Both the position numbers and the translations under genes were made by a program. The notes below the pieces were generated by a model. That model did not search any database. It was not told the origin of the DNA and worked only from the letters and a program-made list of their open reading frames with translations. From Aegilops tauschii subsp. strangulata (lineage: Eukaryota > Streptophyta > Magnoliopsida > Poales > Poaceae), in assembly GCF_002575655.3 (NCBI RefSeq), contig NC_053039.3, positions 222,227,622 through 222,291,621 on the forward strand: a stretch of DNA of 64,000 nucleotides, given 5' to 3'. Positions 48,255 to 61,200 of the stretch are shown piece after piece (the first letter of the stretch is position 1; every line of letters begins with the position of its first letter).

Positions 48255-48941
48255 ATGGCGCAGAATGATCATCTGCCACTAGTCTTCAAGTTTGGTGAAG
48301 TCGACTCCGAGCCGGAGGAGATAGAAAATAAGGAGGAATGGGGCCTCATGGACATGACCCAGAACGAGCTGGCCGTGGCGGTTGCTGCCCCCGCTCCCGT
48401 CCCAGCTCCCATCCCCGCGCCCGCGCCAGCGACCATCCGCGTAGCATTGACGGGCTGGTCGCCGAGCACTATCGCAGAGCTGGAAGCCGCGGGCGTCAGC
48501 GAGGTCTCCGCGGACCCGCGCGAGCTCGTGTACATGCCAGCGCCAGCGCCCATGCCCGTGGCCATGCGTGCCCCTCCACCCACCGCGGCGCCGGCCCCCG
48601 TGCGCTTGGCTGCACCCGCCGCGCTCGTGCCCCTGCCCATGCACGCCCCTCCACCCACCGGGGCGCTGGTCCCCGTGCATTTGGCTGCACCCGCCACGCC
48701 CATGACCATGCCCGTGCGCGCGCCCCCCTCAGCGGCATGGGATGCTGCCGTCGACCGTTACCTCTTAGCGGCGCCAGTTGCCGTCCTCCCGCGCCCCTCC
48801 CGTCGATCGCGCGACGACATGATGTTTGATTTACAAGTGAAGAACATTTTGTGCTGCCTTGAAGACTTCAACAGCGGCGTCCCGGAGGACGACAACGACA
48901 ACGACGGTGCGGCACGCCGCCTCCGCCGCCGCCGGAAATAG
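48255..48941 (+). CDS. Pro/Ala-rich protein of unknown function, possible transposon cargo
   Basis: An intact 228-residue ORF starts at ATG 48255 in a strong context (CGCCATGG). In-frame ATGs at 48171 and about 48092 are alternatives. It has an acidic N-terminus (FGEVDSEPEEIENKEEWGLM, MTQNELAV), a Pro/Ala segment, a small folded-looking part (VALTGWSPSTIAELEAAGVS), about two and a half imperfect 24-residue repeats around APPPTxAxxPVxLAAPA, a C-terminal RSRRDDMMFDLQVKNILCCL-like part, and a basic tail RRLRRRRK that could be a nuclear localisation signal. It lies between the 500-bp array and the DUF295 fragment, with AATATGAATATAAAT downstream as a possible poly(A) signal. No family is recognised. 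High GC and lack of stops make it credible, but expression is unknown. Confidence 0.5.
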   Translation: MAQNDHLPLVFKFGEVDSEPEEIENKEEWGLMDMTQNELAVAVAAPAPVPAPIPAPAPATIRVALTGWSPSTIAELEAAGVSEVSADPRELVYMPAPAPMPVAMRAPPPTAAPAPVRLAAPAALVPLPMHAPPPTGALVPVHLAAPATPMTMPVRAPPSAAWDAAVDRYLLAAPVAVLPRPSRRSRDDMMFDLQVKNILCCLEDFNSGVPEDDNDNDGAARRLRRRRK

Positions 48942-49631
48942 TTTTTTTGGGGTTTAATACTGTATCTTGAATTCTCGATCATATGAATATAAATTCGTAG
49001 TGTGACTGAATGAAAGATATGGTTTGAACGAACTTGCGTTTTTCTCTCTTAATGTACAGACTTATCAAACGATTTTCTTTTGAAAAAAATGTCAATGGTT
49101 TTTAAATATAAAACACTCATCGCAAGCGTTTTAGTTAGAACACCTGTATGCAAACCGACAGCTTCCTTAGGAAGCCAAGGGAAAATGTGCCGAGGAGGAT
49201 TTCTGCATCCCTTCAACGCAAACGGTTGTTTTGCATGACCCATGTACAACCACGTATAAACAATTGGGTAAGATTTGTATATCTGTCATTCTGGGTATGT
49301 TGCCATTTTTCAAACCGGAAAGATTGACATTTGTTTATCTAGTAACATTGCCATTTGTCAACCTTGTAACACTGTGATTTGTCAAAATATGCAGCTAAAA
49401 ATCACTAGCACTATCTAATTTTTGCAACTAAAATCACTAGCACTGTTCATATGGACACCACTAGCAGGCGTGAGTTGATGGACGCATATGCAAATGTACC
49501 ATTGATTACATACAACAAGTCATCAACCCACAACGACAACGAGGATACACGTTGGATTATAGATCATTTCCAACAAAACATTCTAGTAAAGTTTTTCTCA
49601 CACAACAAATAACGAAGCAATGAAACGAACT
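48942..49631. other. unassigned DNA between two gene-like segments
   Basis: Mostly AT-rich with recurrent CATTTGTCAA and AAAATCACTAGCACT phrases (for example 49399-49412 and 49432-49446). It may be the 3' flanks of the ORF on its left and the minus-strand gene on its right. Confidence 0.4.
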
Positions 49632-50164
49632 TCAGCTCAACCACTCGTCGGTGCTGGAAACGCTTGCTTTGAACCAGAAGTGATTCCCTGGGAAGGGCCA
49701 GCTACTGTCAATCTTGAGACCAACGCAGGACTGATCATCCAGGCTAAAGCGGCCTATGTCAGGACCCACATTGGGACGGTAGGGAAGCATAGCAATTTCC
49801 GAGGTATAGATACAGTTGCTTCTCATAAATGGTAGTAACATTGTGTCAACAGCAGCTGGATCGCCTTCCACCATCATTGGATAGTTTTGTCCAAGGAAGA
49901 GCGAGTTTCCTCCAAGACATTCAATATCGAACCAGGGAGAAGGTATTGGCGCTAGTACAGTAGTATCCATCCCGAATACCCTCCAATGGATGTTGGAATA
50001 GGTCCGGAGAGTGCGACCATGCGAGACAACACCTGCTTCCTTAGTAACATCAGCAGTGCCCTGTATACAGACAAGAAGAGGTAATCCATCGGAATAAGTT
50101 GCCAGGCGGCACTGAGTATATGGGTCCTGCTCGTCCTCATGCTTGTGATCATCAGCATCGTCAT
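49632..50164 (-). pseudogene. DUF295-like (F-box/KIB-type) gene, 3' part, cut by an LTR retrotransposon
   Basis: Minus-strand frame open for about 177 codons from the LTR junction (50164) to TGA at 49632. It begins mid-protein (DDADDHKHEDEQDPYTQC) and continues RLATYSDGLPLLVCIQG, WRVFGMDTT, WFDIECLGGNSLFLGQNYPM, RSNCIYTSEIAMLPY and GRFSLDDQ, and ends SSWPFPGNHFWFKASV. That order (S.G.LLLV, W.VF.MD, W..IE.LG..SLFLG, NCIY) is the C-terminal half of plant DUF295/KIB beta-propeller domains, often linked to an N-terminal F-box. No frameshift or stop is seen in the surviving part. The N-terminal half should lie beyond the retrotransposon, outside the window. Confidence 0.7.
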
Positions 50165-50643
50165 TGAGGGAGTCCTGGACTAAGGGGTCTTCGGGTGTCC
50201 GGCCTGTTATCCATGGGCCGGACTGATGGGCTGTGAAGACATGAAGACCGAAGACTATACCCGTGTCCGGATTGGACTCTACTTGGCGTGGAAGGCAAAC
50301 TAGGCGGCCGATTATGAAGATTCTCTCTTATGTAACCGACCTCATGTAACCCTAGATCTCTCCGGTGTCTATATAAACCGGAGAGCATAGTCCGGATAGG
50401 ACAGATTCATTACCATATACTCATAGGCTAGACTTCTAGGGTTTAGCCATTACGATCTCGTGGTAGATAAACTCTTGTAATACTCATATTCATCAAGATC
50501 AATCGAGCAGGAAGTAGGGTATTACCTCCATAGAGAGGGCCCGAACCTGGGTAAACATCATGTCCCCCGTCTCCTGTTACCATCGATCCTAGGCGCACAG
50601 TTCTGGACCCCCTACCCGAGATCCGCCAGTTTTGACACCGACA
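50165..50643 (+). repeat. 5' LTR of the gag-protease/antisense-gene element
   Basis: A 479-bp LTR from TGAGGGAGTCCTGGAC to GTTTTGACACCGACA. A TATA box (TCTATATAAACC) lies near 50368-50379. Confidence 0.92.
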
Positions 50644-50849
50644 TTGGTGCTTTCATTGAGAGTTCCACTGTGCCATCGACAAAAGCATTCGATGGCCCCT
50701 TCGATCGTCAGTAATGATGCCGTCTAGGGAGAAATCTTCCTCCCCGGACAAGTCTTTGTATCCGGCGGCTTCGTATTGCGGGCCAACTCTCTTGGCCGTC
50801 TAGAGCAGGTCGATAGCTATGCCCTGGCCATCAGGTCAGATTTGGAAGC

Positions 50850-53800
50850 TTGAACTACGTCGCGGATATCCGTGGAGACTTGATCTTCGATGGATTTGAG
50901 ACCGCGGCGATCGCTCCCCTTCTCTCTGATGAACATGACTTAAATCTGTCATCGGAGCACACCCAGGAGATGGATCCTGTTGCTGCAACGGCCTCAGTAC
51001 CGAAGCAGATCATCCCCTCCGAGGCCATAAAGCCTACGACGTTGGAGCCGCACACGTCCTCACCCTGCAATGCTTGCGACAATGGAACTCCAGACTCGTA
51101 TCCGGCCATACGTTCCGGACCAGATGCATCTGCGGACACCGAGCTGGATTGGTTATCAATTTTCAAATTTAGCACCGCAGACATCTTCCAGCATTCGCCT
51201 TTGGGTGACGTACTAAACTCTTTGAAGAAATTATCCTTGGTGGAGGACTCACAGCCGAACTATGTCTGGTTCGAGCTAGAGACGGACGATGAGGAATTTT
51301 GCTTCCCACCCGCCACCCACTTCATAGCCACCGTCGATGACTTAACCGACGTGCTTGACTATGGTTCCGAAGACATCGATGGTATGGACGACGATGCCGA
51401 CAGGGAACAAGGCCAAGACCCGCCATTCACTGGACGTTGGACGGCCACCTCTTCATACGATGTGTACATGGTTGATACACCTAAAGGATCTGGCGACGAT
51501 AAAGAAGAGCCGGACAAGAACAAACCCTCGGAGACGCAGTCCAAGCGCCGCCACCCCAAGCGCCACCCCAAGCGCCATTCTAAGCCTCGTCGCTCAAAAG
51601 ATGGCAACACTGGCACCGGAGAAAATAGTACTCCGGGCGACGCCGAAAACAACGAAGACCCTGTCGGAGCTGCATCCGAACAGGAGGAAAACGACAACGG
51701 GCAAGATAATCCTGATGAACAGGCCATAGAAGATAACTCGGAGGACGATAGTTACCGTCCACCTTCCGAAGAGGAAACAAGCCTTGGCAATGAAGATTTC
51801 ATCGTGCCTGAGGACCCTCTGGAACAGGAGCGCTTTAAGCTTCAACTCATAGCCACCGTAAGGAGCCTAAAAAAGAAACAGCAGCAGCTTCAAGCTGAAC
51901 AAGATCTGCTCGTCGACAGATGGACTGACGTCCTTACAGCGGAAGAATACGGCCTCAAGCGCCCAGCCAAGAGCTACCCGAAACACAGACTGCAACCTCA
52001 ATTCAATGAGGAGGCATCGGAACACACATCTGCCTCACATAATGCGGAACAACCACCGCGTGGTCGAGACAGGGCGGCCGACCGGCCACCCCGCGGCCGG
52101 GCAAAGCGGCAACTTAGGCCGAGCAGCAGCCTGCCCCACCGCCTCGTAAAAATAGAGACGGAAGAGTTCGGGGTCACACATACGACCTCCGGCAAATCCT
52201 GGACGATAGAACATGACACACAAGATCGATCTACGGATCGCGAGAACGTGCCTCGAGGCACGAAGACGGCTACCTATTCGGACGTGACAAACCTAACCAC
52301 GCCTGGTCCGAATGCCGCAGACGGACTCCATCTGAGCTACGCCGCGATACGACACGGTACAGAGGTGCCGCACACCCTCTCTGCTTCACAGACGAGGTAC
52401 TGGATCACGAATTCCCCGAGGGATTCAAGCTCGTCAATATCGAATCATACGACGGCACGACCGATCCCGCAGTGTGGATCGAGGATTTCATCCTCCACAT
52501 CCACATGGCTCGAGGAGATGATCTCCACGCCATTAAATACCTCCCACTCAAGCTCAAAGGGCCAGCTCGGCACTGGCTTAACAGCCTGCCTAAAAATTCT
52601 ATCGGCAGCTGGGAGGACTTGGAAGAAGCTTTCCTAGACAACTTCCAAGGAACTTATGTCCGGCCACCAGACGCCGATGAGTTAAGCCACATAGTTCAAC
52701 AACCTGGAGAATCAGCCAGAAAATTCCGGACTAGGTTGCTAATCAAGAAGAACCAGATCGTTGACTGTCCGGACGCCGAGGCCTTAGCAGCCTTCAAACA
52801 CAGCATCCGTGATGAATAGCTAGCACGCCACCTCGGCCAAGAAAAGCCGAAGTCCATTGCAGCCCTCACAACACTCAAGACCCGCTTTTGCACGGAAGAG
52901 GACAGTTGGCTGGCCCGTAGTAACAACACAGCCAGCGAGACAGACCCCTCGGAGGCCAAGAATAGCACTAGTAAGCTCCGGCGCAACAGACACAAACGCC
53001 GAAGCAACGACAAGAACACCGATGACGCGACAGTCAACGCCGGATTCACTGGCTCCAAGTCCGGCCAGCGGAAGAAGCCCTATAAAAGAAATAATGAAGG
53101 ACCTTCCAGCCTAGACCGCATACTCGACCGTCCGTGCCAAATACACGGCACCCCGAATAAGCAAGCCAATCATACCAACAGGGATTGTTGGGTTTTCAAG
53201 CAGGCTGGCAAGTTAAATGCCGAAAACAAAGAAAAGGGATCACAAAGTGAGGACGAGGACGAAGAGCCCCGGCAGCCGAACACTGGAGGGCAGAAGAAAT
53301 TTCCCCCTCAAGTCAAAACGGTGAACATGATATACGCTACACACATCCCCAAAAGGGAGCGCAAGCGAGCACTCAGGGATGTCTACGCGGTAGAGCCAGT
53401 CGCCCCAAAGTTCAATCTGTGGTCGTCATTCCCGATCACCTTCGATCGACGAGACCACCCAACTAGCATCCGCCACGGCGGTTAAGCCGCACTAGTCCTG
53501 GACCCAATTATCGACGGGTTTCACCTAACACGAGTCCTGATGGACGGTGGTAGTAGCCTCAACCTGCTCTATCAAGACACAGTGCGGAAGATGGGAATTG
53601 ACCCCTCACGAATCAAACCAACAAAGACATCCTTCAAAGGTGTCATACCAGGCGTAGAGGCCCGCTGTACGGGCTCAATCACGCTGGAAGTGGTCTTCGG
53701 CTCTCCGGACAATTTCCGAAGCGAGGAGTTAATCTTCGACATCGTGCCATTCCGCAGCGGCTACCACACACTGCTTGGACAAACAACATTTGCTAGATTC

Positions 53801-54010
53801 AACGTAGTACCGCACTACGCTTATCTCAAGCTCAAGATGCCCGGCCCACGCGGCATCATAATAGTCAATGGCAACACGGAACGCTCCCTCCAAACAGAGG
53901 AGCACACCGCCGCCCTAGCAGCAGAGGTACAGAGCGGCCTTCTCAAGCAGCACCATAGTGCGGCTGCCGAGCCCCTGGACACCATCAAGAAGTTCCGAAC
54001 TACACTGTAG
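50850..54010 (+). pseudogene. gag-protease of the Gypsy element, frameshifted
   Basis: The first frame (about 50850-52230) encodes an acidic gag N-terminus: LLSDEHDLNLSSEHTQEMDP, TELDWLSIFKF, a Lys/Arg/His-rich linker and a coiled coil (LKKKQQQLQAEQDLL). A frameshift between about 52200 and 52270 moves the continuing frame to DEVLDHEFPEGFKLVN and ESYDGTTDPAVWIEDF, then the gag core KGPARHWLNSLPKNSIGSW and FQGTYVRPPDADEL. The shifted frame has a TAG at 52817 (where the family has Trp) and a TAA at 53483. The protease follows: LTRVLMDGGSSLNLLYQDT with active-site D at 53543, then LIFDIVPFRSGYHTLLGQ. It ends at TAG 54008-54010. No pol domain follows. The true start codon is unclear because the frame is closed shortly upstream of 50850. 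Confidence 0.85.
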
Positions 54011-55226
54011 CAGGACCGCAAGGCTCGTCAAGAGCTCGACTAGCAATTTGGCCTCCGTCCCAGCCCCAATGAAGTAGTGGCATTTGTACCACGCGTACAT
54101 AATTACGCACTCAAAATTCCATGGACATCGGCGGAGGCACGAGCTAACCCGGGATCTACAGTTCGGCTAAACTGACCCCAGGCACACTTTTTTTTCTGTT
54201 TCAGGTTCCTTTTCCCACGAGCCTGATTATCAGCCCCTTCGATGGATTGGCATACAGAGGGGGCATGCAGCATAGGTGTACAGGGTAACCTCCTTACGTT
54301 CTTCTTGACGATATTTTTACTTATTTCCCAGGACCCGCACGCTGCTCCCTCTTAATCCCGGCATGTTAAATAGTCTGGGTGCTTATTACACTATCTGTAT
54401 AAGATACGCCTTGACGTATCCATTCAGTTATAATAAAAATGATCTGCGGCCCACTTTCCGTGGTTTTCGCTTCTTACTTCATTTTATTTTGATCTGCTTA
54501 TCAGCTACATCGGTACTCTTTTGTACGTTTCATATTCGCCAGGGGCTGCTTATCGCCCCATAACACGACAACAAAGTCCGAACACTTCTTATATATAAGT
54601 TCGGCACCCCGAATTTAGCATTATATGCATTGGCTCCGAATCATGTCTTTGGTCAATAGTTGGGTTGCCCCGCTCCTGTGCTTGCTATCCTACGTTCCGT
54701 TCTATCAGCTAGGTTAGTAAAGGGAGAACTAATACGATTGTGCCCTGGCCTTGACCGGATGGGCACCTCAGTAGAGAAAGCCGAAAACTGACTGTCATGA
54801 TAAGGCGAGAGCCGGTCAGCTGTTCGAGGGTTACAAAATCGTTGGAGATTTTTTCCGCGTCACGTGAAGGATCGGCACTTCCCGATCAGATGCTGACAGC
54901 ACCCTGGCTTGGACCAGGGGCTGCGCACTTGCTGAATTATAAAACTCCTATGGCTAAGTGAGGGCGTTTAAGCCGTATGGTCTGATTGCCTTGTTCGTTG
55001 CGCTAAACAACTCCTTCAAGGACCATATAATTGGATCAAGATTGTTTAGATCCCATCCCGAACACCTCCGTACTAGTTACGTGGGGGCAGAAGCCGACGA
55101 CTGGCCAACCCGCAGATTGCATATAACACGGCCGCACAGGAGGAAACAATTTAAAGCATAACAAAATTACATTACAAAACAAAGCTTTGTCTTTATAATA
55201 CAAGGCAAAGGACAACACAAATGTAT
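54011..55226. other. non-coding spacer between gag-protease and antisense gene
   Basis: 1.2 kb with no RT or integrase motif. It begins with a decayed continuation of the protease frame (to about 54170) and carries the probable 3' flank of the antisense gene at its right end. Confidence 0.6.
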
Positions 55227-58200
55227 TCATTCGAAAATAACATCCTGCGAACATTGAGCTGCCACAAGTCGAGACCCTTCTGTGACATCCGCAAAATATT
55301 TCTCGGGTGTGCGGTGCTCCTTGCCCTCCGGCGGCCCGCTGGCCACTTCAACAACGTTCATCTTCGCCCACCACATCTTGCAGCGAGCGAAGGCCATACG
55401 GGCACCTTCAATACATACAGAGCGCTTGATGACGTCCAGTCGCGGACAGGCTTCCACTACCTGCCTCACAAGTCCGAAGTAGCTACCGGGCATAGCTTCG
55501 GCTGGCCATAGCCGGATTGTTAAATCCTTCATGGCTAGTTCGGCCACCCTGTGCAGCTCCACCAGCTGTTTCAGCTGATCGGTGAAGGACACGGGATGCT
55601 CTGGCGTCGCATAATGCATCCAGAATAACTTCTCCGTCGAACCTCCTCCTTCGGCTTGATAGAACTCTGCAGCATCTGATACGCTACGTGGTAAATCCGC
55701 AAAAGCCCCTGGGGAACTCCGAACCCGGGTTAGTAAAAGGTATTGCTTCTCCGCATACTTGCTTTGCATCTTAAAAGCCTTACCCGCCGTGATCTTCCTA
55801 GCCTCCTGGATCTCCTGGAGGGCGGCCCGGGCCTCATTCCGTGCGGTCTCCGTGTTCTGACGAGCCTTGGAGAGTTCGGCCTTTTGAGCCGACGCATCAT
55901 TCTCCAGGATCTCACATTTTTTCACCGCGTCTTGGAGCTCCTGTTGGGCCTCCTTGACTCGGGCCTCGAGCTTTTTTCAAGCGGCTTCCTGCTCGACGGC
56001 CTTCCCCTCGGCTTCGGCCAGAGCCTTTTTCAGGGCCTCCACCTCGGTTGCGGCTCCTGCACACATTTCGACATTACGGTCAGTATGCAACGCTTGTTCT
56101 TTCCGAACACACAGCAAGACGATACCTACCTTGCTTCTCCTGAAGCCGCATTGTAACCTCCCCGAGCTCGTTCTCGGTCTGCTCCAGCCTCCGCTTCAGT
56201 TCAGAGACTTTGGCAGCATGTGAGGTCGCGACCAACAGTGACGCCTGCTCATGCGCACATATCACGTTAGTCTCCTACACTAGAGGATTGATCCTCTGTC
56301 CAGTTCCTCTTGCCGAGCACCGGACAGTGTCTCAGGGGCTACTAACTACATGGGGATTCTTTCTCTTTCTATGTCACTTACCTCAAAACCTGTTAACAGG
56401 CTGCCGCAGGCCTCATTCAGTCCGCTCTTGGCAGACTGAACTTTCTCGATCACCGCACCCATAAGGACACGGTGCTCGTCCACGACGGAGGCGCTTCTCA
56501 GCGCCCCCATCAGATCATCCCACGCTCCTGGATGGACAGGAGCCACCGGTGGAGGCGGCACACCCCCCTTCAAAGGCAGCTGCTCGCCCGACTCCGGAGC
56601 CATAAGGGGCTCCGGAACCGTATTCGGCTGAGGGCCGATCTGGATACGGCCCTCTTGGCCAGTCTTCATGGGGATTGGATCCCCCACGTGTCCGGCAGTG
56701 GAGGTCTCGCCTTGTGGCGCCTCCCGAACAACATCCTGGGCTCCTCCCCTCGGAGCGGTCCTTCGGGACAGCACTTCGGTGTCGTCCCCGGCCCCGGGGG
56801 AGTAAGCAGGCGGTGGCGACCTGCTCGCCATCTCCGATGAAGCCAATGAACCTCTAGAGGAGGATTGCTGGATAAGATCACGGGCCAGGCTGCAATGGTG
56901 TAGTTAACTACGTTAAAATAATAGAGAGGAAAGAGCTGATATGCGCATCAATAAGCCGTGTCACTCACGAGGCGGCCTGAGGCTTAGGGCGGGGACGTCG
57001 TTCCGAACTGCTATCGACGTCCCATGCGGTGTTGGCCGTTGGGACGCCCTTCCCCTTCTTGGGCGCCTCCGCCTCCAGATGCACCGATGCCGCCCTCTTC
57101 TTCTTCCTCTCTTCAGGGGGAGGATCGTTTCTTTCCTCCTCCTCTTCCTCCTCGTCATTGTCCTCATGGACGGAGGAATGGGTCTCGACTTCTTCGGACG
57201 GTGCGTCCGAAGCGCCCTTACGACGGGGGCCACTCTTGGTCCCCTTGGCCTTCCCTTTGTCCTTCCCTTTGGCCTTCTTGTCACGCCCAAGATGCGACCC
57301 TATCCTAAAGGAACTCGAAGGTCTCGCCAAGGATAGAAGCGCATCTTGAAGACGCTTTTGCAAGGTGGATATCATTACATCAACATTACATAAAAGATGG
57401 GGATACATACAAGGCATACAAATGCCGCAAGAATACATCAATATACATGAGAACAACATCCGACTACGGATGAAACATAAACAGAAGCTCAAACGACATC
57501 CACCCTGCTAGCCCAGGCTGCCGACCTGGAACCTATCCCCAGATCGAAGAAGAAGCAGAAGAAGAACTTCAAAACAAGCAAAATCGCTCTCGCGTCATGA
57601 TCATCGCATAACCTGTACCTGCAACTGTTGTTGTAGTAATCTGTGAGCCACGAGGACTCAGCAATCCCATAACCATGGGTATCAAGACTAGCAAAGCTTA
57701 AAGGGTAAGGAAGGGGTAAAGTGGTGAGGTTGCAGCAGCGACTAAGCAATGTATGGTGGCTAACATACGCAAATAAGAGCGAGAAGAGAAGCAACCGAAC
57801 GGTCGTGAAACTAGTAATGATCAAGAAGTGATCCTGAAACTACTTACGTTCAAACATAACCCAAAAACCGTGCTCACTTCCCGGACTCCGCCGAAAAGAG
57901 ACCATCACGGTTACACACGCGGTTGATGCGTTTTAATTAAGTCAAGTGTCAAGTTCTCTACAACCGGACATTAACAAATTCCCATCTGCCACATAACCGC
58001 GGGCACGGCTCTCGAAAGTTTATACCCTGCAGGGGTGTCCCAACTTAGCCCATTATAAGCTCTCACGGTCAACGAAGGATATTCCTTCTCCCGGGAAGAC
58101 CCGATCAGTCTCGGAATCCCGGTTTACAAGACATTTCGACAATGGTAAAACAAGACCAGCAAAGCCGCCCGATGTTCCGACAATCCCGATAGGAGCTGCA

Positions 58201-61200
58201 CATATCTCGTTCTCAGGGCAACACCAGATGAGACATCCTACGAGTAAAACTAGACCTCGAGTTTCCACGAGGGGGCCCCGCAGTCTACTCAGTTCAGACC
58301 AACACTTAGAGAAGCACTGGCCGGGGGGGGGGTTAAAATAAAGATGACCCTCGGGAGCGCGAGTCCCAAGGGAAAAGAAATAGGTGATAGGCAAATGGTA
58401 AAACCAAGGTTGGGCCTTGCTGGAGGAGTTTTATTCAAAGCGAACTGTCAAGGGGTCCCCATAACACCCAACCACGTTAGGAACGCAAAATCAAGGAATA
58501 TAACACTGGTATGACGGAAACTAGGGCGGCAAGAGTGGAAAAAAACACCAGGCATAAGGCCGAGCCTTCCACCCTTTTACCAAGTATATAGATGCAATAA
58601 TTAAATAAGAGATATTGTGATATCCCAACATAAACATAATCCAACATGGAGCAATATTCATCTTCACCTGCAACTAGCAGCGCTATAAGAGGGGCTGAGC
58701 AAAGCGGTAACATAGCCAAACAACGGTTTGCTAGGAAGGGTGAAATAAAGGTTAGATGCTATCGTGGCAATTTGGGAGGCTTGAAAAGCAAGTGATAGGT
58801 AGCGCAGCATAGCGATAGAACGAAGCAACTAGCATAGCAATGATAGTAGTGAGATCCAGGGTAATGATTATCTTGCCTGAAATCCCACTAGGAAGAAGAA
58901 CGAGTCCATGAAGAAGATGAAGCCACGAAGACGAATCAAGCATAGACGAACGAATCCTCACGATCGCAACGAAACGGGAACTATCGAGAAGAAGCACACA
59001 ACATGGTAAACACACCACACATGAACAAGGCATGATGCTCAATCAAGTATGATGCATGACAAGGCTACATGAGGCTACACATGGCAAGAGATGATGCATA
59101 CCAGAGCAACACATCAAAACAAGTTTAAATGAGGCCGGAAACAACATATGAGAATTCCGGTAAGTCCTCATATGCAAATTTCGAAATTGGTACAGATCTG
59201 TATAAACTTTATGTTCAAGTTGTTAAACAGCAAGTTCAGATGCACCAAGATGATCTACACGAAATTCTAGTCAAGTTACATATAAAGTTCATTAGATTCG
59301 GAGCTACGGCCTAGAAGATATGAGCAAAACAAGTTAAACATGGCGTTGATGCAAAATGCATTCAAACATCAAGCAAACACACTCAAAATAAGGATGCAAC
59401 AAGGTAACATGAAACTACATGCAAAACTAAGCAAGTTTCATATAGAGCAAGCTCAAAACGGAGCAACGGTGCAACACATACACTCCAAACAAGATATAAC
59501 AACAATCTGTCCAAAACAGCAATGAGGCATTTTGCAAGCATCATGAGCATATGCTACAACACCCCAACATAAAAACAAAAGGCGTGGACATGAAGTACAG
59601 GTAAAGCATTACAAAACATGAACAATGAGCTATTCCCAGAAATCACTAGAAAATGCTCAAAAGGACATGGCAATATTGAAAATAATAACAGTTTCACAGA
59701 CTTAGCAGAAATCACTGGACATGGCAGAAATAACATCAGGTTGCAAAGTTTAGGGCTATCAAACAACATGCTACAGGAACATATCATAGCAAACAAAGGC
59801 ATGGCATGAATCTACTAATTGCATAAAACAAAAGTCCCTTACTGACATGAGCCAAAAAGGCACAGAAGATATGATGGCACCCATGTAAACATAACAAGTT
59901 TCATAAACAGATCCAGACAGCAGAAAAACTGAGCATGGCATAAACAGAATTATGAAGGCATCTTTGCGAGCTCAAATCACTCATCACAAAGCGTTTCAAG
60001 GCATGTGAAGGCATCCAGCAGTAAGATGACATAATTATGAAGCTAATAATGGCAGGAGCAAGTTCATAGGGTGCATGGATCACTAGCAAAACACGTGTCA
60101 AAACTGAACTTCATGTTAACAGGCTGACAGCAACATTATTTAGCAAGTTTGGAGCAAGATTACAACAAGCTACAACAGTCTATAAATACAAACAAGGGCA
60201 TGGATGGATAGAGCATAACATGTATAACAAAACACCCTTAGTGAACATCTCCAGATTATGCATAGAACTCATGGTGACAACAGGTTTACATGGCATCACA
60301 ATGATACAGATAGACTTAGCAGAAAAGACTAAGTCACAGAAATCAGCAACATCATGAAGGCTATATTGCATGCTTGTGTCAGTCACCACATATATCACAA
60401 AAATACAAGGCAAGCACCACTGTAAAGATGGCACGATGTAGTTCAAAACACATGTAGAGCTCATGCTCATAGGATGCACACACAAAATGCAACGACAATA
60501 ACAAATCAGCAAGTTCTGATAACAGACAGCAGTTAACATCATATAGCACTCTTGCAATGATGATTAGGGCATCAAGATGAACTCAAACAAGCATGGCAGA
60601 GTGGAATGAAATGAGGAGCATCTCACAATGAACATTTTGACATATTATATGCACAAATCGGAGCAATATGCATGAAGTTATGGATGAAGAACAGGGCACC
60701 AGAATATGCAAATTTACAGGACTTGGCCGTTTTAACAGAAAAAAACAGAGAGGGTCTAATAGCAAAACAACGCACATGCGGGGAATATGTGGGCGATCAC
60801 CATGGGCCGAGGCCCAGAAGGAGGAGGAGGCAGGGGGGTTGGGCTGGACCGCGGGGTGGAGCGGGCCGGACGCGGGGCCTATGTGGCGGCGCCGGTCAAC
60901 GGCGAGCGGGACGAGCCCGCTCCCGAGCGGGACGACGACGGCTGCGGATCCCGGCGCCGCTCCGGCGAGCGCGGGACGAGGCGGGGCCGACCGGATCCAG
61001 GAGAGGAGGCGCTGTCGACGACGGATCCGGACACGACGATGGCGGCGCTGCAGAGAGAGAAACGCGGGTGAGGGAGAGAGAGAGAGAGAAAGGAGAGAAG
61101 ACGGGGAGGCGGCGACCTCGCGGAGATGGCCGGCGGCGAGGCTAGGGTCGCCGGGGTGGAGCTGCGGGATCGAGGGGCTCCTTCCCTCGATCGGTGGCGG

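Larger units (their letters stand above)
40778..50164. mobile_element. CACTA-like element (left end) with gene cargo and tandem array
   Basis: At 40778 the retrotransposon gag-protease frame is broken by CACTGGTGCGCGTCGGTC, preceded by CTA (possible 3-bp target site). CACTG is a known start for Triticeae CACTA elements. The first 600 bases hold subterminal-type repeats (a 28-bp duplication at 41039-41094 and several CACACACGG / CCGTGTGTG-like phrases that recur near 43760 and 44020). Inside lie B3-like exons, an AP2 reading frame, a higher-order array and a Pro/Ala-rich ORF. No right terminus and no transposase are visible. The element may end before the DUF295 fragment, or it may enclose that fragment. 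Confidence 0.5.

Noticed and set aside
48269..48738. Antisense frames opposite the Pro/Ala-rich ORF
   Set aside because: They are shadows of the high-GC third positions of the plus-strand frame.
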